From Mangifera indica (taxonomy: Eukaryota > Streptophyta > Magnoliopsida > Sapindales > Anacardiaceae), in the NCBI RefSeq assembly GCF_011075055.1, contig NC_058151.1, positions 12,963,800 through 13,027,799 on the forward strand: a stretch of 64,000 nt of DNA, read 5' to 3'. The notes beneath the pieces were generated by a model, which saw only the letters and a list, made by a program, of their open reading frames with translations, made no database searches and was not told the DNA's origin. Shown here one piece after another: positions 11,151 to 21,575 of the stretch. The position numbers were made by a program, and so were the translations under genes. Within the stretch, counting starts at the first letter, position 1. Each line of letters opens with the position of its first letter.

Positions 11151-11798
11151 TATATATATATAAAATATATAATTATTAATAATATAATATATTTTAATAT
11201 TATTATAAAATAATATATTATATATATTATTATATATAATAATATAATATAATATATATTATTATAATATTATATTATATAATATTATAATATATTCCTT
11301 ATATGTACAGCACAGGAATAATTTTCAGAATTTCATGCCTACGTTTGTTTTTTTTTCGGTTAATCTCAAATTTTTTTTTTCAGTTTTAATCCTTAAATGT
11401 TATTTTTTTTTTCCAGTTAAATCCTACTAAATGATCTTTTTTTATGCTCATTTCTTCTAGGATATAAAATTGATGTAGCTGAGTTTTTTTGTGGGTTGAT
11501 CTTTTCTTTTTTAAATCCTTACTTTGAAGAATTCTTAATCTGAAAAATTCTTCAAAGTAATTTGCTGCTTTTGTTTTTGAAAATGAGGAAGAAGAGAGTG
11601 ATTCCTTTATCACTTTAGAAGAAGAGAAAGAAGAGAAAAAAAAGTTGCAAAGAAGAATAGAGAGAATTTGTGTACGAAAGATTAAAGAGAGGTATTTTGG
11701 GGAAGGTGAGTACTGTTGTGGTATATTTATAAAAGCTTTATGATAGATGACAATTTTATATACACGAAATAAAATAGTGCTAAAAATTTCAATTTTCC
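10740..11798 (-). repeat. Right inverted arm of the foldback element
   Basis: Reverse complement of the left arm. The islands at 11124-11150 and 10997-11022 correspond to those at 8977 and 9141. The outer 500 bp contains the 146-codon open frame (11826-11386), a longer version of the one broken into two frames in the left arm. The inner boundary is approximate. Confidence 0.75.
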
Positions 11799-12025
11799 TA
11801 TAAACAATAGCTTGAATTACTCTCACAACCTAAAACTTCATCTTTGAATGATTTAATATTCCGCCTTTGCCTTCCACTCAATAATAGTCAACTCTTCTAC
11901 ACCTCAACACCCGATGCTTCAGTCTTTTCACTAACTGTGCACCACTCTTCTGTGAATATATTTTTCTTATAAGGTAAAAGGAATCATATTAATTAACATC
12001 TCCTTAAATCTTAATTCTGGCTTCC

Positions 12026-13417
12026 ATGGCATCTTCCAACACCATTAAAATACAGGAGGTTTCTCAGGTTACGCCTTTCTCCGACTCAACCACTGAGTTT
12101 TCTCTTCCTCTGACAAAATACGATACGGTTTGGTTCAATTTTCCTCCAGTTGAGCGCCTGTACTTCTATCAAATCACTGACTTAACCCCTCATTTCTTCC
12201 ACTCTTTCATCATCCCTGACCTAAAGCACTCTCTTTCCCTCGCTCTCCTTCAGTATCTTCCTCTCGCTGGTAATCTAATCTGGCCCCAAGATGCCCCAAA
12301 GCCTTTCATCTACTACTCCCCAGACGACGGGGTTTCTGTCACCGTTGCAGAATCTACCGCCGACTTCAATTCGATTTCTGATAATGGAATCCATGAAGCT
12401 GCTGAGCTTCATCCTTTAATCCCCCGGTTGGTGACATCTGATGACAAAGCAGCGATGATCGCTTTACAGATAACTTTGTTTCCAAATCAAGGATTTTGCA
12501 TCGGAATAACAACTCACCATGCTATACTTGATGGGAGAAGCTCAACCATGTTTATCAAGTCTTGGGCTTATCTATGCAAACAATTAGGTGAAGATCTAGA
12601 AGAAGAACCTTCTTTGTCACCACAACCGATCCCGTCTTTTGACCGATCAGTCATCACAGATCCCACCGGAATCGACATGGAGTATGTCAACAACTGGGTT
12701 GCTTATACCAACACACGAAGCTTGAAGCTTCTGCCAAACATTGTACCGAATACCGATTGGGTTCGAGCCACATTCGAGTTGACCCGTGATGATATTCAGA
12801 AAATAAGGAATCAGGTGTTGCTTATATTTAATAAGGAGAAGGAAGAGGAACAAGAACAGTTTCATTTATCAACTTTTGTGCTGACATTGGCATATGCATT
12901 CGTCTGTTTCGTTAAAGCTAGAAGAGGGGACGATGACAGAGAAATAATTTACGGATTCACAGCAGATTACAGGACCCGCTTAGATCCCCCAGTTCCATTG
13001 AATTATGTTGGCAACTGCGTTATGCCACATTATTTCTATGCAACCGCAAGAGATTTCACAGATGAAAACGGGGTTGCCTTTGCTGCAGAGAAGTTAAGCG
13101 ATGTGATCAAAGCACTAGAAAGGGGAGAACTTGAAGGAAGAAAAGATACACTTTCAAGGCTGATGCCATTGATAAAAGCTCTGTCCGAAGGAGTACAAGG
13201 TCTGTCGGTAGCCGGGTCCACTCAGTTTGACGTCTACGGATCCGATTTCAGGTGGGGGAGACCCAGGAAGGTAGAGATTGTGTCGATAGATAGGAGTGGA
13301 GCCCTTGCTTTGGCGAAAAGCAGAGATAAAACCGGCGTTGTCGAGATTGGTGTAGCTTTGAAGAAGAAAGAAATGGACGTTTTTGCTTCTCTATTTGTTG
13401 ATGGGCTGAAAGATTGA
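12026..13417 (+). CDS. BAHD acyltransferase, copy 3
   Basis: A single-exon frame of 463 residues, the close sister of the gene at 2514 (about 21 amino-acid differences, roughly 95% identical by eye). HAILD forms the HxxxD catalytic motif at 165-169, NYVGNC is present, and the C-terminal motif is DFRWG in place of DFGWG. The MASSN start has the same TTAATTAACATCTCCTT leader as copy 1, and similarity upstream stops there. The foldback element ends only about 220 bp upstream, so the distal promoters of the two sisters differ completely. Differences cluster near the N-terminus (FDTLWIKF against YDTVWFNF) and in the variable loop before the LSTFVLT segment. Confidence 0.93.
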   Translation: MASSNTIKIQEVSQVTPFSDSTTEFSLPLTKYDTVWFNFPPVERLYFYQITDLTPHFFHSFIIPDLKHSLSLALLQYLPLAGNLIWPQDAPKPFIYYSPDDGVSVTVAESTADFNSISDNGIHEAAELHPLIPRLVTSDDKAAMIALQITLFPNQGFCIGITTHHAILDGRSSTMFIKSWAYLCKQLGEDLEEEPSLSPQPIPSFDRSVITDPTGIDMEYVNNWVAYTNTRSLKLLPNIVPNTDWVRATFELTRDDIQKIRNQVLLIFNKEKEEEQEQFHLSTFVLTLAYAFVCFVKARRGDDDREIIYGFTADYRTRLDPPVPLNYVGNCVMPHYFYATARDFTDENGVAFAAEKLSDVIKALERGELEGRKDTLSRLMPLIKALSEGVQGLSVAGSTQFDVYGSDFRWGRPRKVEIVSIDRSGALALAKSRDKTGVVEIGVALKKKEMDVFASLFVDGLKD

Positions 13418-13898
13418 CATGTATTCAGGATATTTTATTTTCTTTCATGTGTATTTTCTGAATAAATTAATAAAATTTGTTAACACGGCTGAAAACATAC
13501 TATGAACATACGAGAGACCAGCTTCACTTGTCTCGCCTAAACCTTGATTTTCTACACATACCTAACCAACGAAAAAAAAAAATGCTTAACGTTGACAATC
13601 ATGAATTCATGATAGATGAGGTGCTTAAGCGACAAATTCACCTGGTTAGCTAGATTTCCTTTGTAACCTAACTTGGATTTGTTTTCACGCCATTTCAACA
13701 TTTTTCCGCACAACGTTTTGGACTAAAAGCAGTTCTTCACCTACTCAATAAATAAATAATATTTTCTTGTTCAAAAGATTTAACACTTCAAATGAAATTG
13801 GGTTTTAACATAATTACTACATTACACTTAATTGATTAACTTTAGTTAACATGTTTACTCCCAGTAAAACCGACAAAATCTTATAGGGAAATCTCTCA

Positions 13899-14600
13899 TT
13901 GAACCATCTTTACTGTCGCCAACCTCCACAACACTTGTGTTGCGGCCTTTCTTGTAGCAAACAACTTGCCAACCCCATTAGCTCCATCTCTCCCCCAGCA
14001 GCATTAAAGTCGATCACACTCCCAGCCACCACCAAAGTTGCCGCCTTGGCCTTGAACACTTCATTCTTCACCAATATCTCTAATCTCGCTAACATCGTCT
14101 CCTGTTTTCCTGAGTTTGGATCTAGCGTCGCTAACATTGTCGTAAGACACAATGTTGCGCCGAGATTATAACTGAGAAATGCATATCCTCAAGTTGCAAT
14201 TTGGGCATAGTAAAGCTTTTTGAAGAAGTGGGGAGGGCGGTGATGAAGCTAATGAAACAAAGGCTCATGATGAGAATAATAACCAACAAAACTAGTGGAG
14301 CACTATAAATTTCAAGAAAATATGGGTTTAAGTTTTGCCATTTTTATGAAATTCTAACTTATCCAATATAATGATTATTGATCTTATGTCTATATCTTGG
14401 ATTTATCTGTTCAACCAATATAGATGGGATCTCAATTATCAAAATAATAATAATAAGCAAGATCTTAAGTGTCATAGCATGATCAGTGTAAAAATAGAGC
14501 ATATTAGAGCTCTCTCCCATGCCTCCTACAAAATCAGTGTCACCTCCAAAGGAAATGGTGACATGACAACATTGCATCCCAGACACAATGGTGGACTAAA
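13899..14600 (-). pseudogene. Unidentified conserved block, copy 2
   Basis: Second copy of the block at 6083-6820. On the - strand it again contains MLARLEILVKNEVFKAKAAT, GSVIDFN, HVTISFGGD and GESSNMLYFYTD with scattered substitutions and small indels. It holds the same position relative to its two flanking acyltransferases as the first copy. I cannot assign a family, and the two open stretches do not join into a convincing gene. Confidence 0.35.
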
Positions 14601-14604
14601 GTGA

Positions 14605-16986
14605 AGTCAAGGCCGATTAGTTAACCCTGCGTTTGAAAAACCATTAGCTTAAAAATATAAAAAAATATCAATATAACTCCTGCAATTTTATTATGAACCG
14701 TTTATATTTTATTATTTTTTAATTAACTCTTTATATTTTACTTTATTTAACCTTGACCCTCTAAGTTTTATCTCAAAGTCCATCATTGTCCCAAAATAAC
14801 AATCAAGAGCATATTGAACTCTTATTTCCATGGCTTTCACTTCAACTCGCATTTAGATGTGTTGAACCTACTAAGATCCTCTCTAGGCACCGATCAATAT
14901 CCAATATTTGATTTAAGTTAGAAAGGCAGTTGCTCTCCCAAGAGTTCAACCTTAATCTTAAGGACTATACCTAGGACTAAGAGTGAGAGGCTACAAGCAA
15001 ATGAAGGAAGTAGATCATAGAAGGGCATCTCTAGGTTAGTCAAGGGAATTTTCATTGGGTTCATAGATTCCTCATCTCATCTAGCATTATCTTATTTTGA
15101 AAAACATATTCTTGTTTGATCTAATTTTATTCAAATATAATTCTTATTTTATTTTATTCTAATTATGTTTGATTTTGATTTGTTATTTATTATTTTTTTT
15201 ATTTTATAGTATTAGGATTCCAATTTGGAATACATTATAATACTATATATTGGATTATATTTTGTTAATAATATTAATTCGATTTATAACCCAATTTATA
15301 ATTCTACAATTCCTACCTTGCCCTTCAATTCGAATGGATTTAGAACATTCCTCCATGGCTTTTGCGTTTGACGCCCATGGATTTTGCTAGTTTACTATGG
15401 TTTGAGTTGAGGTATCCAATTTGGAAAAGAAGAAAAAAAATTATTTTTTAGAGAAAAATGTTAAACAAAGACTAATCGAAGATTCACCACACATTTTATT
15501 TTATATTATAATGTACAGAGTTGTCACAAATTGGATTCGATCTGGCATCAACTTTCAGAAAGGGCAACCAAGTCGCGAAAAAGCTAGCAATATTATAATT
15601 CTAAATAGAGGAAAACCATGTATATCTATATAATTTTATATGTATATATATAAAATATAATATAATTAAATATTATTTTATTTTTAATTTAAAATTATTT
15701 AATCATATGATGATATATTAAAATATATATATTTATATACCTAAAACATATACACAGTTCTTTTGTTTTAAATAACATGTAAAACAATTCAAAGCAATAA
15801 ATCACATTTTTCTACTAAGGTTTGGGCAAAAGAACAATTTTCCACCCTAATTGACACAATATTTTCAACCTAAGACCAAACTTTAATATAAAAAACTAAC
15901 AACAAAATAATAATTTTACCATTAATTAATATTAAAAAAATAATTTTTTATCATACTCAGATATTTTATAGATGACAATTTAATCTTTAAAAATGTTTAA
16001 AAAATTACAAATTAATCTCTAAATTTTTTTAAATCCTTATATATTTTAAAACTATTATGTGATTCCAATAATTGTAATATGATATTTACACCTATAATTT
16101 ATTGCATTATATTCAATTTTTTGGGGTATAACTATCACTTTTTAAACTATAGGGATAGATTCATATTTTAAAATTTTTTAAAAGACCCAAAACTTTTTCT
16201 AAATTTTTAATAACACTCTCAAATTTTAAAAAATGACCCTCGTATTTTCAAAACTATAATTAAGCTAAAAACACTCCTATCTATAAAAATAGAGGAAAAA
16301 ATGTGAGGGTGAAAGGAAATAGAAGTAAGAGACTTCGAAAAATATTATTTAGTCAACTAGGGGATGAAAAATGTTTTACAATATTTTTAAAACCGAAACG
16401 GATATCAATCTGATAAAAGAAATGGTCTTATTCAACCAATAATTAGATCAATTGATCGATAGTTAAACCGATTAATTGTTTAAAAGTAATATTTAAAAAC
16501 TTTTTATATAATTTATCATGAATTATATAATTTAACTTATTTAACATTAAAATTAAATTAAATTTAGTTTATATGTGATAAATAAGGTTTTGTTCGTAAG
16601 TTTTTACAATAGATTTTTGAAAAAAAATTAATTTTTTATATTGATTAAGTCAAATCTAATTTATATTCGATCTAACTAAATGATTTTTATAATTTAATTT
16701 GATTCTATTTAATTTAATTATAAAAAATAAATTTCAGATAAATTAAAATCGTTTTGACTAATAATTGACGATTCAATCAACGGGAGCACTAATATTATCC
16801 ATTTTTAACAAACCGGCCTTTTAAGACCAAACCTTGGGCGGAGAAATTTTAAATTACTCTTATAAAAGTATCTCCAATGCATCAAGCTTTAATCATTAAT
16901 CCCTGCAAGATAATCATCAACTAGTTCTTTTTGAGAATCATTAAGATCAGAGCATTAACATCTTCCTTAATCTTAATCCTCCGTGC
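14605..16986. other. Intergenic DNA and 5' flank of the intact copy-4 acyltransferase
   Basis: No gene is supported. From about 15776 the sequence is homologous to 6830-7528. An extra segment of about 510 bp (roughly 16337-16850) interrupts that homology. About 15640-15745 belongs to an AT-rich short repeat family also seen near 18405, 48740, 49095 and 60640. The last 130 bp before 16987 are nearly identical to the flank of the 7529 pseudogene. Confidence 0.5.
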
Positions 16987-18390
16987 ATGGCGTCATTCAA
17001 CAACGTTAAAATACAGGAGGTTTCTAAAGTAACTTCTTTCTCCGACTCCATTACTGAGTTTTCTCTCCCTCTGACTTTTTACGACACTTATTGGTTCAAT
17101 TTTCCTCCTGTTGAACGCCTTTACTTGTATCAAATCACTCACTTAACCCCTCACTTCTTCTACTCAGTTATCCTCCCAGACCTCAAGCACTCTCTCTCTC
17201 TCACTCTCCTCCATTATTTCCCTCTTGCTGGTAACCTTATCTGGCCCCAAGATGCCCCAAAGCCTTACATCCACTACTCCCCGGACGACGGCGTTTCGGT
17301 CACTGTTGCAGAGTCTACCGCCGACTTCAGTTTGCTCTCTGGTAATGGCGTTCATGAAGCTGTGGAATTTCATCCTTTAATCCCTCAATTGGTGACTTCT
17401 GATGACAAAGCAGCGGTGATAGCTGTACAAATAACTTTGTTTCCGAAACAAGGCTTCTCCATCGGCATAACAACTCACCATGCTATTCTTGATGGGAGAA
17501 GTTCAACCATGTTTATCAGGTCTTGGTCTTATTTATGCAGACAATTAGGTGAAGATCATGAAGAAAAGCCTTCTTTGTTACCAGAACTAATCCCGTCTTT
17601 TGACCGATCAGTCATTAGAGATCCCACTGGAATCGACATGGAGTATGTCAACAACTGGGTCGCTTACACCAACACACGAAGCTTGAAGCTTCTGCCAAAC
17701 GTATTTCCGAACACCGATTGGGTTCGAGACACATTTGAGTTGACCCGCGAAGACATTCAGAAACTTAGGAATCGGGTGTTGCTTATATTGAATAAGGATG
17801 ATAAAAGGGACAAAGAACCAGGACAGCTTCATTTATCAACTTTTGTGCTTACATTGGCATATGCATTCGTGTGTATGGTTAAAGCTAGAGGAGGAGAAGA
17901 TAACAGAGGAGTCATTTTCGGCTTCCCGGCAGATTATAGGACCCGTTTAGATCCTCCAGTTCCATTGAATTATGTTGGCAACTGCGTTATGCCCCACTAT
18001 TGCACTGCAACAGCAAGAGATTTGGAAGGAGAAAACGGGTTTGCTTTTGCTGCAGAGAAGTTGAGTGATCAGATAAAATCACTAGAGAGCGGAGAACTCA
18101 AGGGAACAAAAGATACACTTTCAACGATGCTGGTATGGATGAAAGCTCTGTCCGGAGAAGTACAAGGCATTGGAGTAGCCGGGTCGACCCAGTTTGACAT
18201 TTACGGGTCAGATTTCAGGTGGGGGAGACCCCGGAAGGTAGAGATTGTGTCTATAGATAGGAGTGGAGCTATTGCTTTGAACAAAAGTAGAGATAAAACT
18301 GGCGGTGTGGAGATTGGTGTGGCTTTGAAGAAGCAAGAAATGGACATTTTCGCTTCTCTATTTGTTAAAGGGCTTAATGATGACAATTAG
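16987..18390 (+). CDS. BAHD acyltransferase, copy 4
   Basis: A single-exon frame of 467 residues. The HxxxD motif is HAILD within GITTHHAILDGRSS, NYVGNC is conserved, and the structural motif reads DFRWG. It is the intact partner of the pseudogene at 7529, sharing the distinctive MASFNNVKIQEV start and LYLYQITHLTPHFFYS. It differs from copies 1 and 3 throughout, including a DDKRDKEPGQ loop before LHLSTFVLT. It is probably cytosolic, since no signal peptide is visible. The substrate cannot be inferred. The surrounding duplication suggests each unit originally carried one gene of the 2514 type and one of this type. Confidence 0.92.
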   Translation: MASFNNVKIQEVSKVTSFSDSITEFSLPLTFYDTYWFNFPPVERLYLYQITHLTPHFFYSVILPDLKHSLSLTLLHYFPLAGNLIWPQDAPKPYIHYSPDDGVSVTVAESTADFSLLSGNGVHEAVEFHPLIPQLVTSDDKAAVIAVQITLFPKQGFSIGITTHHAILDGRSSTMFIRSWSYLCRQLGEDHEEKPSLLPELIPSFDRSVIRDPTGIDMEYVNNWVAYTNTRSLKLLPNVFPNTDWVRDTFELTREDIQKLRNRVLLILNKDDKRDKEPGQLHLSTFVLTLAYAFVCMVKARGGEDNRGVIFGFPADYRTRLDPPVPLNYVGNCVMPHYCTATARDLEGENGFAFAAEKLSDQIKSLESGELKGTKDTLSTMLVWMKALSGEVQGIGVAGSTQFDIYGSDFRWGRPRKVEIVSIDRSGAIALNKSRDKTGGVEIGVALKKQEMDIFASLFVKGLNDDN

Positions 18391-20019
18391 TAATCATATT
18401 ATAACTTTGTATATAAATAATAATATATCAATATTAGTATATATTATTTTATTTTTAATTATATAATAATATATTATTATTTATAAAAAAATTATATATA
18501 TAATATTACTTATTTTATTTTATCGATAAAACTGAGTCTTTGAGTACATGATTATCTTATTGTGAAAACAATTGAGATCGCTAGCCCTTTTTTTCCCCTT
18601 CTTGTTTCTCTTTAATAAGTCTTTCTGACTTCAACAGAAGCATTCACGCGGTTTCCTACAAGCAGAACTCGTTATAAGGTTTTGGTTGGATTTGTTGGAT
18701 ACTTGGACATAAATTGATTATGTTTTTTATTTGATTAAAATAAAACGAGATAAATATATAGTCCAAAATGAATTTATTCGTTATTATATGATCACATTAT
18801 AAATGTCAATAACACTTCATATTGGATTTTTTACTTTGGGTGATAAGAGTGATTGTTGTAGTCTATTAAGCTTTTAACGGAAGAATCTTACAAACTTATT
18901 ATAAAAGAGCTAATTTTCCTTCTCAAAACAAACAGAAGTGATACATATGCTCATTCAGAGCTATTATGTTTTAGTTTTGTGTGTTATTAGACAAAAAGGC
19001 CAACCTCACCAAATCGATAATCGATCATATTCGAAATAAATTCTACATCAAATATGACATATCAGATTTATCTAAATCTCTAAATCTTTTAATTTGAAAA
19101 AACCCATACTTGAGAAGTAATAAGTTCAAACAAAATAACCTCTTTTTTTTTTTTAAAAGAAAAGGAATCCTCTGCTGCTGACCCTAAGCTTTTAATGTAA
19201 GAATTATTTTATATAAATAAATAAAACCAATCACATAATCTACGCACAAGTTATAAAATATTGAATTGAATACTTTAGAGTTATAGATTTTATTTGGAAC
19301 ACTATACGATTTGAATCTAAATAACCTTGAGAATCATCTAAAAATCGAAAATATGTTATAACAAGTCTTTTATTTCAAAAACATCTCTTATAACTTTCAA
19401 TAAGAAAAATTGTAACAATAAAGTTTCAAAGCGAGGACCTAACCAATTTCTAAGAGAGATTCTTAGACCTTCTCATTAAATGTTTAATAACCGAAAGACT
19501 CATCCTAAACCGTTCAACCAAATCTATAGAGTGTATTAAACTTATTTTTATTGATTACTCGATTCCATAACTTTTCTAACACTTAAGTCTTGTAGCAAAA
19601 CGGAAACATCATTCCATGGACTTAATATTTCTATTTGTGGAATTGTTGTCTTCATTTTGTTGACAATTATCCTTTTCACGAACTTTAGGCTATCAACATG
19701 TTGCTTCGTTCCCATGTTTTAATGAGTAACTTCTCTTCCTCACAGCTTGAATAAGTAATAGTAGTGGGTTTATCTTCCCTAGAGCTAATCTGAGATCCAT
19801 AACACCCAAATGACCAATTCAACTAATTCAATCAGAAAGTGGCCTACAATCATGTCTAGTTGTTATAAATCCTTATTATTATTATTTTTTTCATATTTAT
19901 GTCATGATGAAATAGACAGGTGATATATATATATATATACACACACATATACACACACTATCTGTATTAAAAATGTATATACCTATCTATATACAACAAA
20001 TGATTCAAGATTGGAACAA

Positions 20020-20120
20020 TCGATTTGGAGAAGACCGAAGAAGGTAGAGATTGTGTCCACAGATAACATGGAGCCATTGCTTTGAAGAAGCAAGAAATGG
20101 AAGATTTTGCTTTTGTTCAA
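20020..20120 (+). pseudogene. BAHD acyltransferase 3' scrap
   Basis: About 100 bp matches the end of the acyltransferase genes. One frame reads W-R-RPKKVEIVS (from 20026), following the DFGWG position. After a frame change come GAIAL-like and KKQEMEDFAF codons. A TGA falls between the two parts. It shows that a further gene copy once lay between 18390 and 21575. Confidence 0.75.
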
Positions 20121-20181
20121 ACTTTGGCAAACAGTCAAATTTATTTATTTATTTGCTTGTTTGTATTTGTATTTTATAAGG

Positions 20182-20183
<2 letters not shown>

Positions 20184-20247
<64 letters not shown>
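20184..20247. repeat. (TA)n microsatellite
   Basis: About 64 bp of alternating T and A, directly 3' of the acyltransferase scrap. A similar run lies at about 37585-37639. Confidence 0.95.
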
Positions 20248-20248
<1 letters not shown>

Positions 20249-21575
20249 ATGTTTGTATTGCAATTGATGTCCTCTACCCGTTATCTTTTCGTTACTTGGC
20301 CTTGCAGAAAGGTCAGCAGTTGCATCATTTTAACCTTATTTAAATGATAATGTCACCTTCAACTAATATTTCTTATATAAATTTAATTTATTGTATCTTA
20401 TAATATGACAAGAAATTTAAAAATTAATAAAATATTATGCCTTCGCAAACATTTTATAATATTTATTTATAATCTTAATGATATATTTTATAATAAATTA
20501 TATGTATTTAAATAATATATTATTATATAATTAATTAATAATAAAATAATTGAATTAAATATTTAAAACTTTACGCTCATAACATTACTAGATGTTCTAA
20601 CAGGCATTTTTGAGTAATTTGAAGTTGAAGAGGGGAGTTAAATTAAAGTTTTTAAAAGTTTGACGGGTGATAATAAAAAAAGGATAAAAACCCTAAGCTT
20701 GAGGAGAGAAGAAGGAATATAATTTTTTAAAGTTAAAAAACTTTATACATCAGTGAAATTATTTGTTTTTAAAATATAGAGAAAAATATATTTAATTATA
20801 TATTTTTTTAATAATATTATTTAAATGATAATTTTACTTTTATTTTTAACTAAAAAATTTAACAAATTTTAACTCATAGGTGTAATTTTATATTTTTTAA
20901 ATTTTATAAATATATATATTTATCTTTATATTAAATTTTAAATAGAAAATAGTCCTTTTGTATTTAATAAAATAATAAAAAATTATTTTTAAAGATACTC
21001 ATTTGATTCGTTAATAAAATTGGATGGCAAAAGCTTAAGTAGTGAAGGGTCAAAGCTCTTTCAATATAATATACTCCAATAAACTTTATCTTTAATTCGT
21101 CTAATCCGCAATTGTGAGTCTACATGACTACAAGCCTCCAAAGCATACTATACGACGAGGCTCCCGAGTTAATAAAACATACAGAGAAAAAAATTGGATC
21201 GCAAATGAGAATTTGACAAGGTGAGAATGAATCATTTCGTAGAACTTGGCTGAGAAAGGGGACCCAAACTAATGAAGTTTCTCTAGAATGCCTCTGTCCT
21301 TTGAACATTAACAAAACAAGTCATATCTATTTATTTCTTCTTGTTTGTCTCTGTCTTCTAGAAGACCAAAATCCAATCCCTGCACGTAGCATCCAGGAAG
21401 ATTCAAGATTGCGTGCCACAGAAAGGAACCCAATATCTTTTGAAAAAAAAAAAATTGAAGTCAGATGTATAAATTCAAGCTCTCTGTTATGATCGTGATA
21501 AACTGGCTTATTTACTTAAAAAAAAAAAAGGACAATCTAAGTCTTTTCCAATCTTTATCTCCTTTCATTGATTTC

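Larger units (their letters stand above)
8317..11798. mobile_element. Mutator-type foldback element with ~1-kb inverted arms
   Basis: The element is flanked by a perfect 9-bp direct repeat TATAAACAA (8308-8316 and 11799-11807), the target-site length of Mutator-like elements. Its ends are inverted: the left begins GGGAAATTGAAATTTTTAG, and the right, read on the - strand, begins GGAAAATTGAAATTTTTAG. The first 500 bp or so of each arm is complex sequence. Inversion then continues through nearly pure A/T sequence to about 9400 on the left and back to about 10740 on the right. GC islands built on GGGTTGGCG sit at matching distances from both ends (about 650 bp and again about 800 bp). Each arm carries an open stretch with the motif HLVGFNWKKK (8502-8732 +; 11826-11386 -). 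No transposase is present, so it is non-autonomous. Confidence 0.85.
18391..21575. other. Intergenic DNA with an acyltransferase scrap and a TA microsatellite
   Basis: AT-rich, with no intact gene. It begins with a copy of the short AT-rich repeat (18405-18505). The acyltransferase 3' scrap lies at 20020-20120 and a TA run at 20184-20247. In-frame codons upstream of 21576 extend the next gene's frame to 21465, but the extension has an AAAAAAAA-rich, non-conserved sequence and is taken as leader. Confidence 0.5.

Noticed and set aside
8317..11798. Integrated viral sequence as the origin of the A/T-rich element
   Set aside because: No viral gene or replication motif is visible, and the 9-bp duplication with inverted termini fits a Mutator-type element.
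21465..21575. 37-residue N-terminal extension of copy 5
   Set aside because: Not conserved in other copies and rich in lysine from an A run. The ATG at 21576 aligns with the family start.
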